Below are positions 24,977-36,302 of a DNA stretch of 64,000 nt, in pieces. The stretch is from Phaseolus vulgaris (lineage: Eukaryota > Streptophyta > Magnoliopsida > Fabales > Fabaceae). The position numbers were made by a program, and so were the translations under genes. The number at the start of each line of letters is the position of its first letter. Within the stretch, counting starts at the first letter, position 1. Where the stretch lies: positions 14,478,427 to 14,542,426 of the forward strand of contig NC_023758.2 in NCBI RefSeq assembly GCF_000499845.2. Reading direction: 5' to 3'. Under the pieces are notes generated by a model. It saw only the letters and a program-made list of their open reading frames with translations, had not been told where the DNA came from and made no database searches.

Positions 24977-25376
24977 GTTTCTTCCTGCACCTTTACATTT
25001 TTCTTCCTACACGCCATAAAAACATGAAAGGACTAAAATAACCCTGAAATTTGTTAAACAAACTCTAGCCCAAACGTTCCTCCTTATTCTCTCTAATTGT
25101 TTGTGTTTATATTGTGCGTTGTGAACCTTGTGATTTTGGTGTTTTTGTGTTGTCATTGTGATGCATTCTAGTTGCATTGCGCTACTTAGTGAGAGGTTTT
25201 GGAGTGGCATTACGTTGTTCATCGGAGAAGGCTTAATGGATGAAGGTTTTGGAGTCGCGCTATGTTGTTCGTAGGAGAAGGAAGATAAAATGTTTTTTTT
25301 TTTTACTTTCGAAATCTGTAATCCATAATTTTTGCAGAGAAATCAATTCCAGAGCTCAATTGGGGGAGTGCATGCA
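24977..25376. mobile_element. MITE-like unit M3, left part only
   Basis: Begins GTTTCTTCCTGCACC and is a close copy of the first 390 bp of unit M4 (28234-28627); for example GCGCTACTTAGTGAGAGG and GGGGGAGTGCATGCAT occur in both. It breaks off at TGCATGCA, where the truncated Copia-B pol begins. The rest of the unit has been deleted together with the 3' half of Copia-B. Confidence 0.7.
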
Positions 25377-26170
25377 TTATTTATATCTAACTGTTGAATC
25401 ACCCATCCTTTTGAGACAGCTATGGTAAGCATAATTCTTATCGTAGTGGGCTTAATGACTGGACTGAAAGTCTCAAGGAAGTTTACTTTGGCAGTTTGGT
25501 GAAAGCCCTGTGCAACCAACCTTTCTTTGTGGTGTTGGATGCTTCCATTTGAGCTTAAAGACCCACTTGCTACCAACCACTGAATGCTTAGAGGATAGTG
25601 GCACTAGATGTCATGTTTTGTTTTGGAGAAGGGCTTGGTACTCAGCTTGCATCGCCTTCCTCCAATTATCATTTACTTAGAGTTGCTGCAACACTGTGAG
25701 GCTCTGTTGTGTCAAGACTATTAGTAGTCTCTGCAAAATCAGTAAATGGCAACTTTGGCTTGAAAATTCCACTCTTCCCTCTAGTCATCATAGAATGATA
25801 ATTCTTTTTGAATTTCTCCACTGACTGGCAGCCTGATGGTGTCAATTTCGGTTGATGATTGATTGGACTTGACACTTTCAGAATTTGTTGCATCAATTGT
25901 TTTGTCTGATTCTCTTGGTGAATAAAGTGAGGCTTACATGATTTGATGATACTCTTGGAGAAGTTTGCTGATGATTCATACAAGGAGGGATTGACTATTG
26001 CTCATGTTATTTGGAAACCAAAAGGGTGATGAAGAAATAAAAACATGAGTTGACACAACTTTAGTATTTTTGGAAACCATTAGCAAATTGAATACATGCC
26101 TTGAAATGTAAATTTTCCCAGTAGAACTAAGACATTTATAAATGATGAGTTTTTTTCTGTGGAAAAATGC
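25373..26170 (-). pseudogene. Copia-B integrase C-terminus, linker and start of reverse transcriptase
   Basis: From 26150 down the minus strand gives the integrase C-terminal run CLSSTGKIYISRHV with a frameshift. A linker with MMTRGKSGIFKPKLPFTDFA and ETTNSLDTTEPHSVAATLSK follows. After several stops, the RT lead-in reads HKERLVAQGFHQ, ETFSPVIKPTTIRIMLTIAV and VIQQLDINNA, where it ends at the deletion junction. The catalytic YVDD box lies in the lost part. Confidence 0.82.
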
Positions 26171-26424
26171 TAGGGCGATTCAAAACCAATAAGTCATGAT
26201 AATTTCATATAAGAAAGTCAAGACACCACTTCCAACCCAAAACCTTAAGACAATGAGTATGTGAGTCTTCTTTCTTATATACTGCTCTTCAGATTCATTT
26301 ACACTCGATGTGGGTCAAACTCAATTGTAATTCTAGCAATCACCCCTTCAAGTGCGAGTTTCTTCCACATTGGTACTTTCGCACAAGCAACCACTTGTAC
26401 CATTTTTATCACAATGGGACACAT
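26171..26424. other. Unidentified 250-bp segment replacing the integrase core of Copia-B
   Basis: The minus-strand frame leaves the integrase zinc-finger region near 26440 and rejoins the integrase C-terminus near 26160. The catalytic core (about 150 residues) is missing and this segment sits in its place. It contains runs such as GAGTTTGACCCACATCGAG (minus strand) and no coding sequence I recognise. It may be a fragment of another repeat inserted or joined during a deletion. Confidence 0.45.
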
Positions 26425-27957
26425 TTACCTGAAATCCCTTGTCAAGAAGACTTTCAATACAAGAAATCCTAAAATGTCGGATTCAATTTGAGGGAGACCA
26501 CTGACCATATTCTTTCGTTGCAAAGTGCTTAAGCCACCAAAACTCAAGTGGCCATAACAAAAAAGCCATAACCACGATGTATCTGTTACGTTGGCCGAGA
26601 AGCAGGAAGAACTCGAACTCTGCACCTGAAGTGGAAACATACGATTTGCTGTCATGCTAACTTGAGCAATTAAACCCAACCTTGAATCTTCAATTCGACA
26701 TAATCCATTTTTAATGGATATCTCATAACCCTTTTCCTGTAGCTGACCAATACTAAGTAAATTGGTCTTTAAATATGGAACATAAAACACATTAGAAATT
26801 GTGTGAAAAGAGTTATCTTTGGCATGTAAAGTGACATTGCCTTTTCCCATGGCAGATACAATAGAGTTATCACCGAACTTGACGGTATTGCGGAAGCTTT
26901 CATCCAATTCAGAAAAGGCCTTCTTGTCTCCGCACATGTGGTTGCTACACCCGGTGTCCAAATACCACAGATTTTGAGTTTCTTCACTTGCATAACACAC
27001 CATCAAGAGAGAAACTTCTTCTTCCTTCTCTGCAAAGTTAGATACTTCTGCACTCTGTCTATTTAAATTTGTTCGACAGTCTGATTGGTAATGACCATAC
27101 CTATGGCAGCGATAACACTCAACATTTGATTTGTCTACTAACTTTGGTCTCTGAGTTGTTGAGTCATGTCCTCCACATCCACGTCCCCTTCCTCTTCCTT
27201 GAAATTGATTATCATTTTGCTGATGATACTGTTGATTACCTCGACTATAGCTTCCTCTCCCCCTACTCCGACCTCGGCCTCTACCTCGACCTCCATTTGT
27301 TTTAAACTGATTATCTGTGGTTGCTTTCAGCTCATGCTCTTCTTTATCTTGTTGGATGATTTTCTTCTCATGAACTAACAAAGAACTTTGCAATTCATCA
27401 ATGGAGAGTTCATCAATATCCTTCGATTCTTCGATAGAGCAGACAACAAAATTAAATTTCGGTGTCATTGATCGAAGAATTTTCTCAACAATTGTGATAT
27501 CCTGCATTTTCTCTCCATGGATCCTCATCTTGTTTGCAATTGCCATAGTTCTTGAAAAGAAATCTGCAACTGCTTCTCCTGACTTCATACGCAAATTCTC
27601 AAATTCAGTTCGGAGTCCTTGGAGTTGTACCCTTCTTGCCTTCACATTGCCTTGATACTTCTTCTTCATGGAGTCCCAAATTTGCTTGGAGGTTTCTTTG
27701 CAAAGAATAGTCTCCAAAATGGAACGATCGATTGATTGAAACAAATAATTTTTAGCCTTAAGATCTTTCAATTTTAAGGCTTCAAATTCTGTTTTCTGAG
27801 CTTTCGTAGTTCCTGTTGCTGGTTCTGCTACTCTAGATTCAACAACATTCCAATACTCCTTGGACCTCCAGAAGTTTTCCATGAGCATGCTCCAATGATC
27901 ATAGTGACCATCGAAGCGCGGAATAGCTGGTTGTACGAAGTTGTCTGAGGAAGCCAT
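26425..27957 (-). pseudogene. Copia-B gag, protease and integrase N-terminus
   Basis: A 510-codon frame starts at ATG 27957. Residues 1-200 are a copia Gag core (FDGHYDHWSMLMENF, KKYQGNVKARRVQLQGLR). A Gly/Arg-rich stretch (about 220-270) follows, then a zinc knuckle CYRCHRYGHYQSDC with all ligands. The protease active site is WYLDTGCSNHMCG (about residue 330). The integrase finger region (LSFGGLSTLQRKNMVSGLPQ) has lost its first histidine context, reading WLFCYGHL. The frame ends shortly after the finger where foreign sequence takes over. Gag and protease are intact as a reading frame, so this part could still be translated. Confidence 0.88.
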
Positions 27958-27990
27958 TGAATGTTAGCTGCTGCTATTGTATGTAACTCA

Positions 27991-28003
27991 AGCTCTGATA
28001 CCA
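27991..28003 (-). other. Primer-binding site of Copia-B
   Basis: On the minus strand TGGTATCAGAGCT follows the LTR end; it is a perfect match to the usual initiator-methionine tRNA primer site. Confidence 0.88.
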
Positions 28004-28004
28004 C

Positions 28005-28233
28005 TGTTAACTTCACTATTTTATTCATCAATCAATAGCCTTTTATATAGGCAATACATCAGTAGGATAACAAACAAATAAAAACAACCAGAAAAATAGG
28101 AAACAGATTTTTATTTCCTAAAAACTAGAATAACTGCATAACTGATGCCTAATATCTAACAGCTGCATAACTAATGCCTAATATCTAGCACAACATAACA
28201 GTAACATAAGACTTATTCAAAAATATCTCAACA
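28005..28233 (-). repeat. Copia-B 5' LTR (229 bp)
   Basis: On the minus strand it begins TGTTGAGATATTTTTG and ends AGTTAACA. A TATA box (TATATAAAAGG) lies about 45 bp before its end. It contains a 30-bp internal near-duplication around AGATATTAGGCAT. It lies directly against MITE-like unit M4. Confidence 0.85.
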
Positions 28234-29166
28234 CTTCCTACACCTCTACATTTCTCTTCCTGCACCCCACAAAAAACATGAAAGGACAAAATAACCCTGA
28301 AATTTTGTAAACAAACTCTAGTCTAAACGTTCCTCCTTCTTCTCTCTAATGTTTGTGTTTATAGTGTGCATTGTGAACCTTGCGATTTTGGTGTCTTTGT
28401 GTTGTCATTGTGGTGCATTCTAGTTGCATTGCGCTACTTAGTGAGAGGTTTTGGAGTGGTGTTACGTTGTTCATCGGAGAAGGCTTAATGGACGAAGGTT
28501 TTAGAGTCGCGCTATGTTGTTCGTAGGAGAGGGAAGATAAAACGATTTTTTTTTACTTCCGAAATCTATAATCCAGAACTTTTGCAGAGAAATCAATTTC
28601 AGAGGCCAATTGGGGGAGTGCATGCATATTGTATTATGAAAAAACCCTTTTTGGAACACATTTTTTACATTCCAAACTTACCATTTTGGAAGTAAGAAAT
28701 TGTGTTCTGTTGTTCTGAAATGACTTTTTTCTCTTCCAGATTTTCTATCCCCAAAATACGTTTGACTTCTGGAACACCCCATTCTAGAATGATTTATTTT
28801 TCTAGCTTATGGATTTTGATTGAAGAATTTATTTTTTTATCTTTTGAATTACTGATTCTGAAAGTCATTCCAAGAACACAATTTCAAGAAATTTACACGC
28901 CCTCATATTCATAAAAAATAGTTCAACACAACCATTTCTTATCTCCAACCACCAGTGAAGCCTTAAAAAACACGTCAACACCTTCACCGTAGTTCCATTA
29001 AGCTTAAAGTTTGCTGCACCAACCACAATGATCACACCTACAAACCAACCATTGCCATGGAAGCCATAAAAACTATGCTCTCAAATAAAATTATCAAGGA
29101 TAATTTAGGTATTTTGAAAATTTATGGGATGTAGGAAGAAAATGAAAGGGTGTAGAAGAATTTGGA
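28234..29166. mobile_element. MITE-like unit M4
   Basis: Left end CTTCCTACACCTCTACATTT, right end GATGTAGGAAGAAAATGAAA followed by GGGTGTAGAAGAATTT. The two are inverted complements. Its first 390 bp match unit M3. The later part has several short inverted runs around TTCTGGAACA/TGTTCTGAAA. Non-coding; about 930 bp. Confidence 0.6.
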
Positions 29167-29191
29167 AACAAATAATTGAAAACGAATTGGG

Positions 29192-29567
29192 TATTTCTTC
29201 TTGCACCCCTACATTTTTCTTCCTGCACTCCTACATTCTATACATTACCCGAATTATTCTTGATAATTTTGGTTGATTTCGGAATAAAGGTTTCGTAAGT
29301 AAAAAGTATTTTCAGAATAGGAGTTCTGTAAGCAAAATGTGTTTATGGAATAGAAAATCTGAAAGACAAAAAGTCATTTTAAAATATCTTTTTCAGAACA
29401 CATTTTTTTAATTTCTGAAATGGTAAATCTAGAATTCATGTATTCCAGAAAATATTTCCAAAAATATTTCGAAAACAGTAATTTAAAAGTCATTTGTAAA
29501 AGGGGTAAAATGGTCTTTTCCAAGAATGATAGGGTGCGGAAGTCATTTGTTGGGGTACAGGAAGAAA
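29192..29567. mobile_element. MITE-like unit M5, just upstream of the cyclophilin gene
   Basis: Left end ATTTCTTCTTGCACCCCTAC and right end GGGGTACAGGAAGAAA, preceded by AGGGTGCGGAAGTC, are inverted complements. Total 376 bp. Its inside consists of short inverted runs such as TTTTCAGAATAG and TTCTGAAATGG. It ends about 155 bp before the cyclophilin ATG. Confidence 0.65.
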
Positions 29568-29723
29568 CCGCCAAACAAATCTCCTGAAAAAAAGAGAAGA
29601 AACATAATACGAATGGTACCGACTACTGACAGAAAAAAGCTTTCAGTTTTTGGTTTTCTGTACTTGTAATGGTTGACTCTAATTTTAGGAGGTGAAAAGG
29701 TGCTAAATCTAACGTTGGACGAA
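29568..29723 (+). promoter_or_regulatory. 5' leader/proximal promoter of the cyclophilin gene, with an upstream ORF
   Basis: Only 156 bp separate MITE-like unit M5 from the main ATG. A short upstream ORF starts with ATG at 29669 and ends with TGA at 29693-29695 (MVDSNFRR), 28 bp before the main start. No clear TATA box is visible. The M5 sequence therefore probably forms part of the promoter. Confidence 0.45.
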
Positions 29724-32700
29724 ATGTGGATACAAGGATTCAGATTTTGGATCAAAGGTTGCATTTTGTTAGCCTTAATATCTGCAATTTCCGCTCTGGA
29801 ACCCGAACTGGGATCGACTCGCGTCGTCTTTCAGGTTTTTCTATTTGAATATTTTATGAAGCTTGATCCTTTTCTGTTTTCATTTGTAATTCTTGGATTT
29901 ACAGTAAAAGCTTGAACTGAGTCTGACGCATGCTTAGTGCTTTCACTGCTGTAGAATTGCAGTCGTGTTCTCTATTAAAATCAGAAAAAAAGATCTTCAA
30001 TCAGATAAAAAGATTTTTGAACAGTAGCGCAGATCTCTATAGTGCCACACACTGCACTGACATTTGATTCAGTTAAATAGAAGTCTATACAAACTACTCA
30101 TTCGAAAATAAAGGGATTACATGATTACAGGATAGGAACCACGAACAAAAAAACACCTGACTTATTCTAACAAAATTATCGGAACTGATTTGTAACTAAT
30201 CACACGTTCTAGCTGTTTTAACTATTAAGTAGTGGAGAAGCTCAGACTTTGGATACCCTTGTTGTGGATAGAGACAATCTAATTTATTTATGTTTTGCGT
30301 ATTAGTCAAAACTGGAATTAAGTAGCATGTACAATGAAAAGTCCCATCTTGCTTGCAGTTAGGTAACTTGTTTCTGAATTTGATTTCAAATTTTTCCTTT
30401 TGTTTGTTACCTGTGGTGTGCACTTAGATTCTTGTGTTTTCTGATGCAGACAAAGTATGGGGATATTGAATTTGGTTTCTTTCCAACTGTTGCACCCAAA
30501 ACTGTTGACCATATTTTTAAGCTCGTGAAACTTGGAGGCTATAACACTAACCATTTCTTTCGGGTATTGTTCTCTGGAAAGAAAACTAATGAGCATTGGG
30601 TTCTATGAAGTCGGTGGGTGTTTTATTGCTTTGTGAGTAAATGGTTTTGGATTCAATACCCAGGTGGATAAGGGATTTGTGGCCCAAGTAGCAGATGTTG
30701 CGAATGGAAGATCAGCTCCCATGAATGAGGATCAGAAAAGAGAGGCTGAAAAGACTGTTGTTGGTGAATTTAGTGACGTCAAACATGTTCGGGGTATTCT
30801 TTCCATGGGAAGGTTAGGTCTTTCTAGAAAGTAATTGCTGCTTGCATATGTCTGCTGAAGCTCTTGATTTCATGATCAGTGTAGATTTTCAGCAAACGGT
30901 TGTTCAATTTTGATATGGTGTTCTAGCTTTGCGTTACATTTCATCATATTACCTTGGTCTGCTCTAGCTGAGGTTTAATGATTGCTCGAGTTTCATAGTA
31001 CAACTGTTGAGAAGAACAAGTACATACATAATGTTGGTAATTGAGTTTTTTGGGTGAAAGCTCACGAATGATTTTATATCTAGTAGTAATCTAGCATGTC
31101 CCCTCAAGCAAGATACCTTTGGATTTGTTGTGTGCACAATAGTAATACACAGGCCTTCCTACCTTGTGTTGGAAAGTTTCTAACTTGTATTTTTAGAAAA
31201 ATGTGGGCAATAAGGATTGCATTGTGGACCACTTAGTCATAGAGGTTTTAGTTCCATGTCATGAACGAACTATTCCTAAATATTGTTATTGGCAAAAGCG
31301 CATAAATAATTTGATATCTAAAAGATGAAAACTAAAATGAATTGAAAACATAAGTTTTCATCAAGTTGATGAGAAAATATTATTGACTCATGAATTTGTT
31401 CTCACAGGTATGATGATCCAGACAGTGGTTCATCCTCATTTTCAATACTACTTGGAGAGTCTCCTCATCTTGATGGAAAGGTTTGGTAACTATAACTGCA
31501 ATATAATATCGTTGCAAACCATTCACTCATATCTTGTGATGTTTACGATTGATATACTGATGTAAGCCCTTTTCAGTATGCAATATTTGGAAAAGTTACT
31601 AAAGGTGATGAAACATTGGCAAAGCTCGAGCAACTACCTACCCGTAAAGAGGGTATATTTGTAATGGTAAACTGGAAATCTTATCCATCTTGTGCATTGT
31701 TCCTTTTTCCCATAATAGAATGTTCAATCCTGTATTAAGTTATAACTCTTGGTTGTTGAGAGAAATGAGAATTATAAATCTTGGTCATGCAAACTTCCAT
31801 TGACAGTCAAGATTTAATGATTACTTGAACATTTAAAAAAATTGTGCATTTATCTTTTAATCTTGATAATTTAAGTATGACCTAAATTTCTAATAGTTTG
31901 TCCATATTTATTGTGCTTATTTCTTACAATAACAGGAGTTCTTCTCGTTTGATATGTTGCCTTCAAAAAATTATATTCATGTGACAACACCTGTTTATGT
32001 TTAAGGGTGAAGTTAATAACTACAAGCTGGTATTTCTAATACTTTTTATGCTTATTACTGAATGTTGAAGTCTGCATTTAAATGTTTTGAAACTTAATTT
32101 TTTCTTAACTTTGCTGGGGTTGTTATCAGCATTAAACCGATCAATTGCCTATTTTGTACCTTCTTAGCTCTGCTGGCTTTCTAATAGTATATGCTTATCT
32201 TTCGTTTCATGTTGTTGGTGCAAACTTTAGTTACTCAACATGATTACTTCTTCCTTTGTACTTGGATAATTCTGTTTTTCTTTTTCCAGCCAATGGAACG
32301 CATCACCATCTTGTCATCATATTACTATGGTAAGAATCTTTCAATTTAATGTTTTTTGTTTCTTGTTGGTTAAAATTAGCAATTAGTAGTTTCACCTGAT
32401 TTGGATTTTTTCCTTATTCCTTTGAATATTAGCCCTGTATATTTAGATTTTTGTCCCTCAGTGACCAATATGCAATTTGAAACTATAAGGACCAGATCTT
32501 TATGGAAATTAGGGACACATATTTAGGGGCTAAAACCTAATGACAGGAGCCAAAATCGAACAAATTGAAACAAAGATCTGATATCCAAAAGAATAAATTA
32601 TAGGGACTGAAACATAAAATTGAGTAAGACTATAGGAATTAAATTTTGTGGTGGTAACTTTGCTTTTAATACCAAATGTTATATCGTGAATTACTAATAC

Positions 32701-34281
32701 TGTAAAAAAATGCATTGGAAGATGCCCATATTTTTTGTGATGCATCTCTGGGTTCACCGACTGATAAAAACTAGTTATTTGACAAATACAAAAGCTGTAC
32801 TTGCTCTACGATTAGAAGTGTTCTGGCAAAAGTCTCAGATGGCTCCCTCTAGTCGTGCCCCAAGCCCTCTTATTTTAGATCTGACAAGATGTTGTAAAGA
32901 TTCTGGATCCTGGATGGCAGAAAAAGCCTAGTGTCTATGTTCCTAAACATTATTGAAATCGGTATGAGTACAAGATTCCTACCCTTGAAACCAACTCAAG
33001 CTCTTCCCTCCATAGTCACCTCAGAAACCCCCTTTGTTTGAAATGACCCTTCCACGTTATTGATCCATCCAAACTGAAAACAGAGGTATATAAATCCTCA
33101 TCCATCTGTCCTCATTGAAGGTGATAACACTTTTACTCCTTTTGGTTCGAGGGATAATAAGATAAAAATACATTTGATAGCCCAAGGAAACTGATCCAAA
33201 GACAAGACCTTGGAACTTGACATAATAAGATAAGGGAAGAATGATAATGTGTTGAAAAAAACTAACACCATTATATATGTGACCTTCAAGACAACACCCC
33301 AATAAGCTTATGGAACTGATACTTATAAGACCAGGCACTTGGATGACCGCAATTCTTTGGGGATCTGGAAGAGATGAGGAGATGCTCCTCTTGGTGTAGT
33401 CAGTCGCCAACGTAGCAAGACAACAACAAAACAGTGGTAGCAGAAATTGAGCCCTTGGGATCAGGAGCTTTGATTCCAACTGTTAAAAAAAAAAACTGAA
33501 TACATTCCTCTCTTCTAGGCTAAAACACTAAACCTGTTAAAGGAAATAGGGAAACTAACATAAAAAGAGAAGTACGAAGAAATTAAATCTATCCGATTCC
33601 TAATAATATCAAAGACTCATTTTTATTTTCAATTATTTTCCCTTTGTTTTCCAATAAAATTGCATTCCATGTAATCTTTCTTACTCTCATTCAAGTAAAA
33701 CTTTTTTTTATCCAAAGTCTGACTCCAAAGCTCAAGTTTAGAGGCAATGACTTCCCTTTGTTCCTCAATAAAAATATGCAGTTTGCAAAATAATGCAGTT
33801 TGGATAATTTTATGTGTGTCCCTGGAAAGCTCATCCAAAGTTAAATTAGAATAGACTCATGGATAAACCCTGATGTAATCATATCCTTATAGAAAGTCCA
33901 GTCTCGTTTGCTTGATTTCCCATGCTAGTTAGTAACCTGATCAGGATTACTATTAGGATACATTGCAGATTTTGGATGGAAAAGCAATTCCAAGTTCTAT
34001 CTAGTACTCAGTCTGTTCGTCTCTTAGCTTTTCTTAATATTGGTGTTGGATTCTCTTCTCTTTCCCACTAAATCTTGCTGCCTGTACTTTCTATAAGACA
34101 AAGACACAGAAAATTGTCAGCAAGACAGATCAATTTTGAAGCTTAAACTAGCTGCCTCAGCTGTCGAAGTTGAACGACAGGTAATAAGAAACGTTATCAG
34201 AATCAAGACCATAATGTTTGTTCCACTTGTTAACATAGCTTTCATGCGTCATTTTTGCAGAGGATGAAGTGCTTCCCCTGA
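29724..34281 (+). CDS. CYP23: Peptidyl-prolyl cis-trans isomerase, CYP23-type secretory cyclophilin (8 exons, 224 aa)
   Basis: Exons: 29724-29834, 30450-30563, 30664-30812, 31408-31480, 31577-31666, 32290-32329, 34104-34180 and 34261-34281. All introns are GT-AG and the phases join without a frameshift. The enzyme interconverts cis and trans peptidyl-proline bonds. Residues 1-24 form a signal peptide (hydrophobic IKGCILLALISAISA), so it should enter the secretory pathway. The cyclophilin domain spans about 31-185. Catalytic Arg75, Phe80 and Gln83 have the spacing of human CypA Arg55/Phe60/Gln63. The position of CypA Trp121, important for cyclosporin binding, is His145. A charged C-terminal tail ends in RMKCFP. 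The length and the tail agree with Arabidopsis CYP23 as I remember it. The start at 29724 gives a good signal peptide; the frame upstream has no ATG. No defect is visible, so it is probably functional. Confidence 0.93.
32400..33480 (-). repeat. Repeat-derived DNA in intron 6 of the cyclophilin gene, possible copia fragment
   Basis: Intron 6 (32330-34103) is by far the longest. Around 33300-33100 the minus strand gives AIKCIFILLSLEPKGVKV preceded by a VFF..LSFFP run. This resembles the integrase C-terminal region of copia elements, where an (A/S)(V/I)KC(I/V)F(L/I)GY...QKG pattern is standard, but it is decayed and without other supporting domains. A segment at 32440-32640 has repeat-like runs (TTTTTGTCCCTCAGTG and AGGGACTGAAACAT). 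Both are tentative. Confidence 0.3.
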
Positions 34282-36290
34282 TAGATGCAAGTTTGCTATT
34301 AAATTGGAATGAACATTACACTGCTGCATTCTCATTTTTTATAATGTCCAAGTAGTGTATCCAGATACTTTTTTTTTATGTATGAGAAACTGTTCCAAGT
34401 ATGCACAGGCATGAATTCAGAGTGTCAGGCTCAAGAGTTTGATTGTATACCCCAATCCAAATGCCATTTCCTGAACACTCAAAATTTCACCTTTGAAAAA
34501 ATTGTCCTGGGGCCTTAAGATTTGGGATATAATTAAAATAAACAGGCTTGAGGGTCTGTTTGATTAGGTTTTAATATAATTAGTTTTGTACTGTTGAATA
34601 TGATTATGAAACTGGTGAAGTTAGTCAATTCAAAGCTACAATTTTCTTATTGATCCTAATCTAATGCCCATGCAATTTTCTTATTTCATTTATATTTATT
34701 AGGATTTTCATTTAAATTTGCATTTTAGGTGAAGTGTATTTAGGTCATCCCTGTTTTCATACACGTTCAGATATCAGAAGATTCTAATCAAACACTGATA
34801 CGTTTGAATATGTTTACTATCTGCATTTGCATCGTGTCAATAACTAACAGAAACAGATGTAATGTAACGGTTTTAAAATCAAAGCAAATAGTTACGCATA
34901 ACAATTTTTAAATGAATAATACAGATATGATACCTTTAAAATGCTACAGATTACAATAAAATCAGAAAAGATGCTTCCGATTTTGAAAAATATATTTTCT
35001 GATGTTTCTAGATTGGGAGAATATAATATATGGGACAAATATGTTGGGATAGGATAACCACAGATATGTTGTATACATAAAATGTCACTTTTAATTTTTT
35101 ATAAAGAGTAGAATAAATGAAAATTATTTAGAATAATTCAGCCATCAAAACTATTTAAAGTAATGTCCATAACCAATTTTTTATCTGAAAATTATTTGAA
35201 GTAGTGCAATGTGGAAAACTATTTGACCGGAGCAGTGCTTGTATTCAATATATTTTTTTTCTTGAGTGAAAAATTATTTTTCGTTCCTTTATATACTATT
35301 TTTTCATACCATATTTTTTATATTATTTGTTTTATCTATAATATTTTATTTATAATGATTTTGTTACATTCCTGTTTTACCACGTATGAAATTATAATAT
35401 GTATGAAGTATCAAATAAATATTTACATATTAATCTTACAATATTTTAAATATATCCATTTTTATACAGATTTTAATATATACTAAGTAAAACATAAATT
35501 TTAAACATAAACTACTCCTTCAATTCAAAGTGGAGCACCATTACCTGAAATATCATATGTAATCACAAGTAACATGGTAAGCTAATTATTTTAAAATTTT
35601 CAATAAAGTTTTAAATAAAACAATTTTCATTTACAAACGACTAAGTATCTACAAATTTATCCAAGATTCCACATTACTCATAAAAAATCCATTGATCATA
35701 GACACTCAACTCTATTTTCGAAAGACTAGTGTATTGAAATTAACACTCAGAGACCTGTCCCTATCATACTACTTATTGTAAATTCACACAATTATGCGCA
35801 TAATAATATCAACCTCAACCTCCTTGTATGTCATGGTTAATTTATTTGACCTGAAAGACCATGTTCTTTTTCACACCCCAACAAAAACATATGAACCTCT
35901 TTTGATTCTCATAACCTGATACTCTTCATCTATATAATTCCAAGATACCACTAGGGTCAAGATTGTCCCTTTAGAGTACATCGCAAATCAATACAATTTG
36001 CTAACAATCTCAACACAATATTTTCTTTCTTGAGAATACTATGACTCGATAACATTTTCACATCATTGCGTACTTCACATCTTACATGATCCAAAATCAT
36101 ACCATTTAATCACACCAAATCTTGTAAGGAAAACAATTTTTTTTTATCCAAATTTTAAATAAACACATAAAACTAAAGAAATTTTAATTAAATATATAAT
36201 TAAAACTCACATATAAATTAATTAAAAACAATAAACTATAATAAAACAAAAACACATAAGCAAATCTTAAAATTTTAGTTTTTTTAGCTT
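34282..36290. other. Intergenic DNA downstream of the cyclophilin gene
   Basis: Presumably it contains the 3' untranslated region of the cyclophilin gene just after 34281, but I could not point to one poly-A signal with confidence. The rest is AT-rich. A 91-codon frame at 35211-35486 is hydrophobic and AT-driven and is not recognised. No transposon coding sequence was found. The 35.5-36.3 kb part has the texture of a decayed LTR but no usable landmarks. Confidence 0.4.
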
Positions 36291-36302
36291 GAGAAAAAAT
36301 AA

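Larger units (their letters stand above)
25373..28233 (-). mobile_element. Copia-B: 3'-truncated Ty1-copia retrotransposon
   Basis: In minus orientation it has a 5' LTR (28233-28005), a primer-binding site, gag-protease, broken integrase and the beginning of reverse transcriptase. It stops at the RT run QLDINNA. The remaining RT, RNase H and 3' LTR are gone, so no target duplication can be read. The protein sequence is a distant relative of Copia-A (same LDTGC.NHMCG protease run) and unlike the Sirevirus-type elements at 39-60 kb. Confidence 0.88.

Noticed and set aside
29673..29723. Longer N-terminus for the cyclophilin starting at 29673
   Set aside because: That codon is TTG, not ATG. The ATG at 29724 gives a typical signal peptide, and the nearest upstream ATG (29669) is in another frame and is closed by a stop after eight codons.
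35211..35486. 91-codon hydrophobic frame that could be a small membrane protein
   Set aside because: Extremely AT-rich with Ile/Tyr/Phe bias expected from base composition; no homologue recognised, no leader or splice context.
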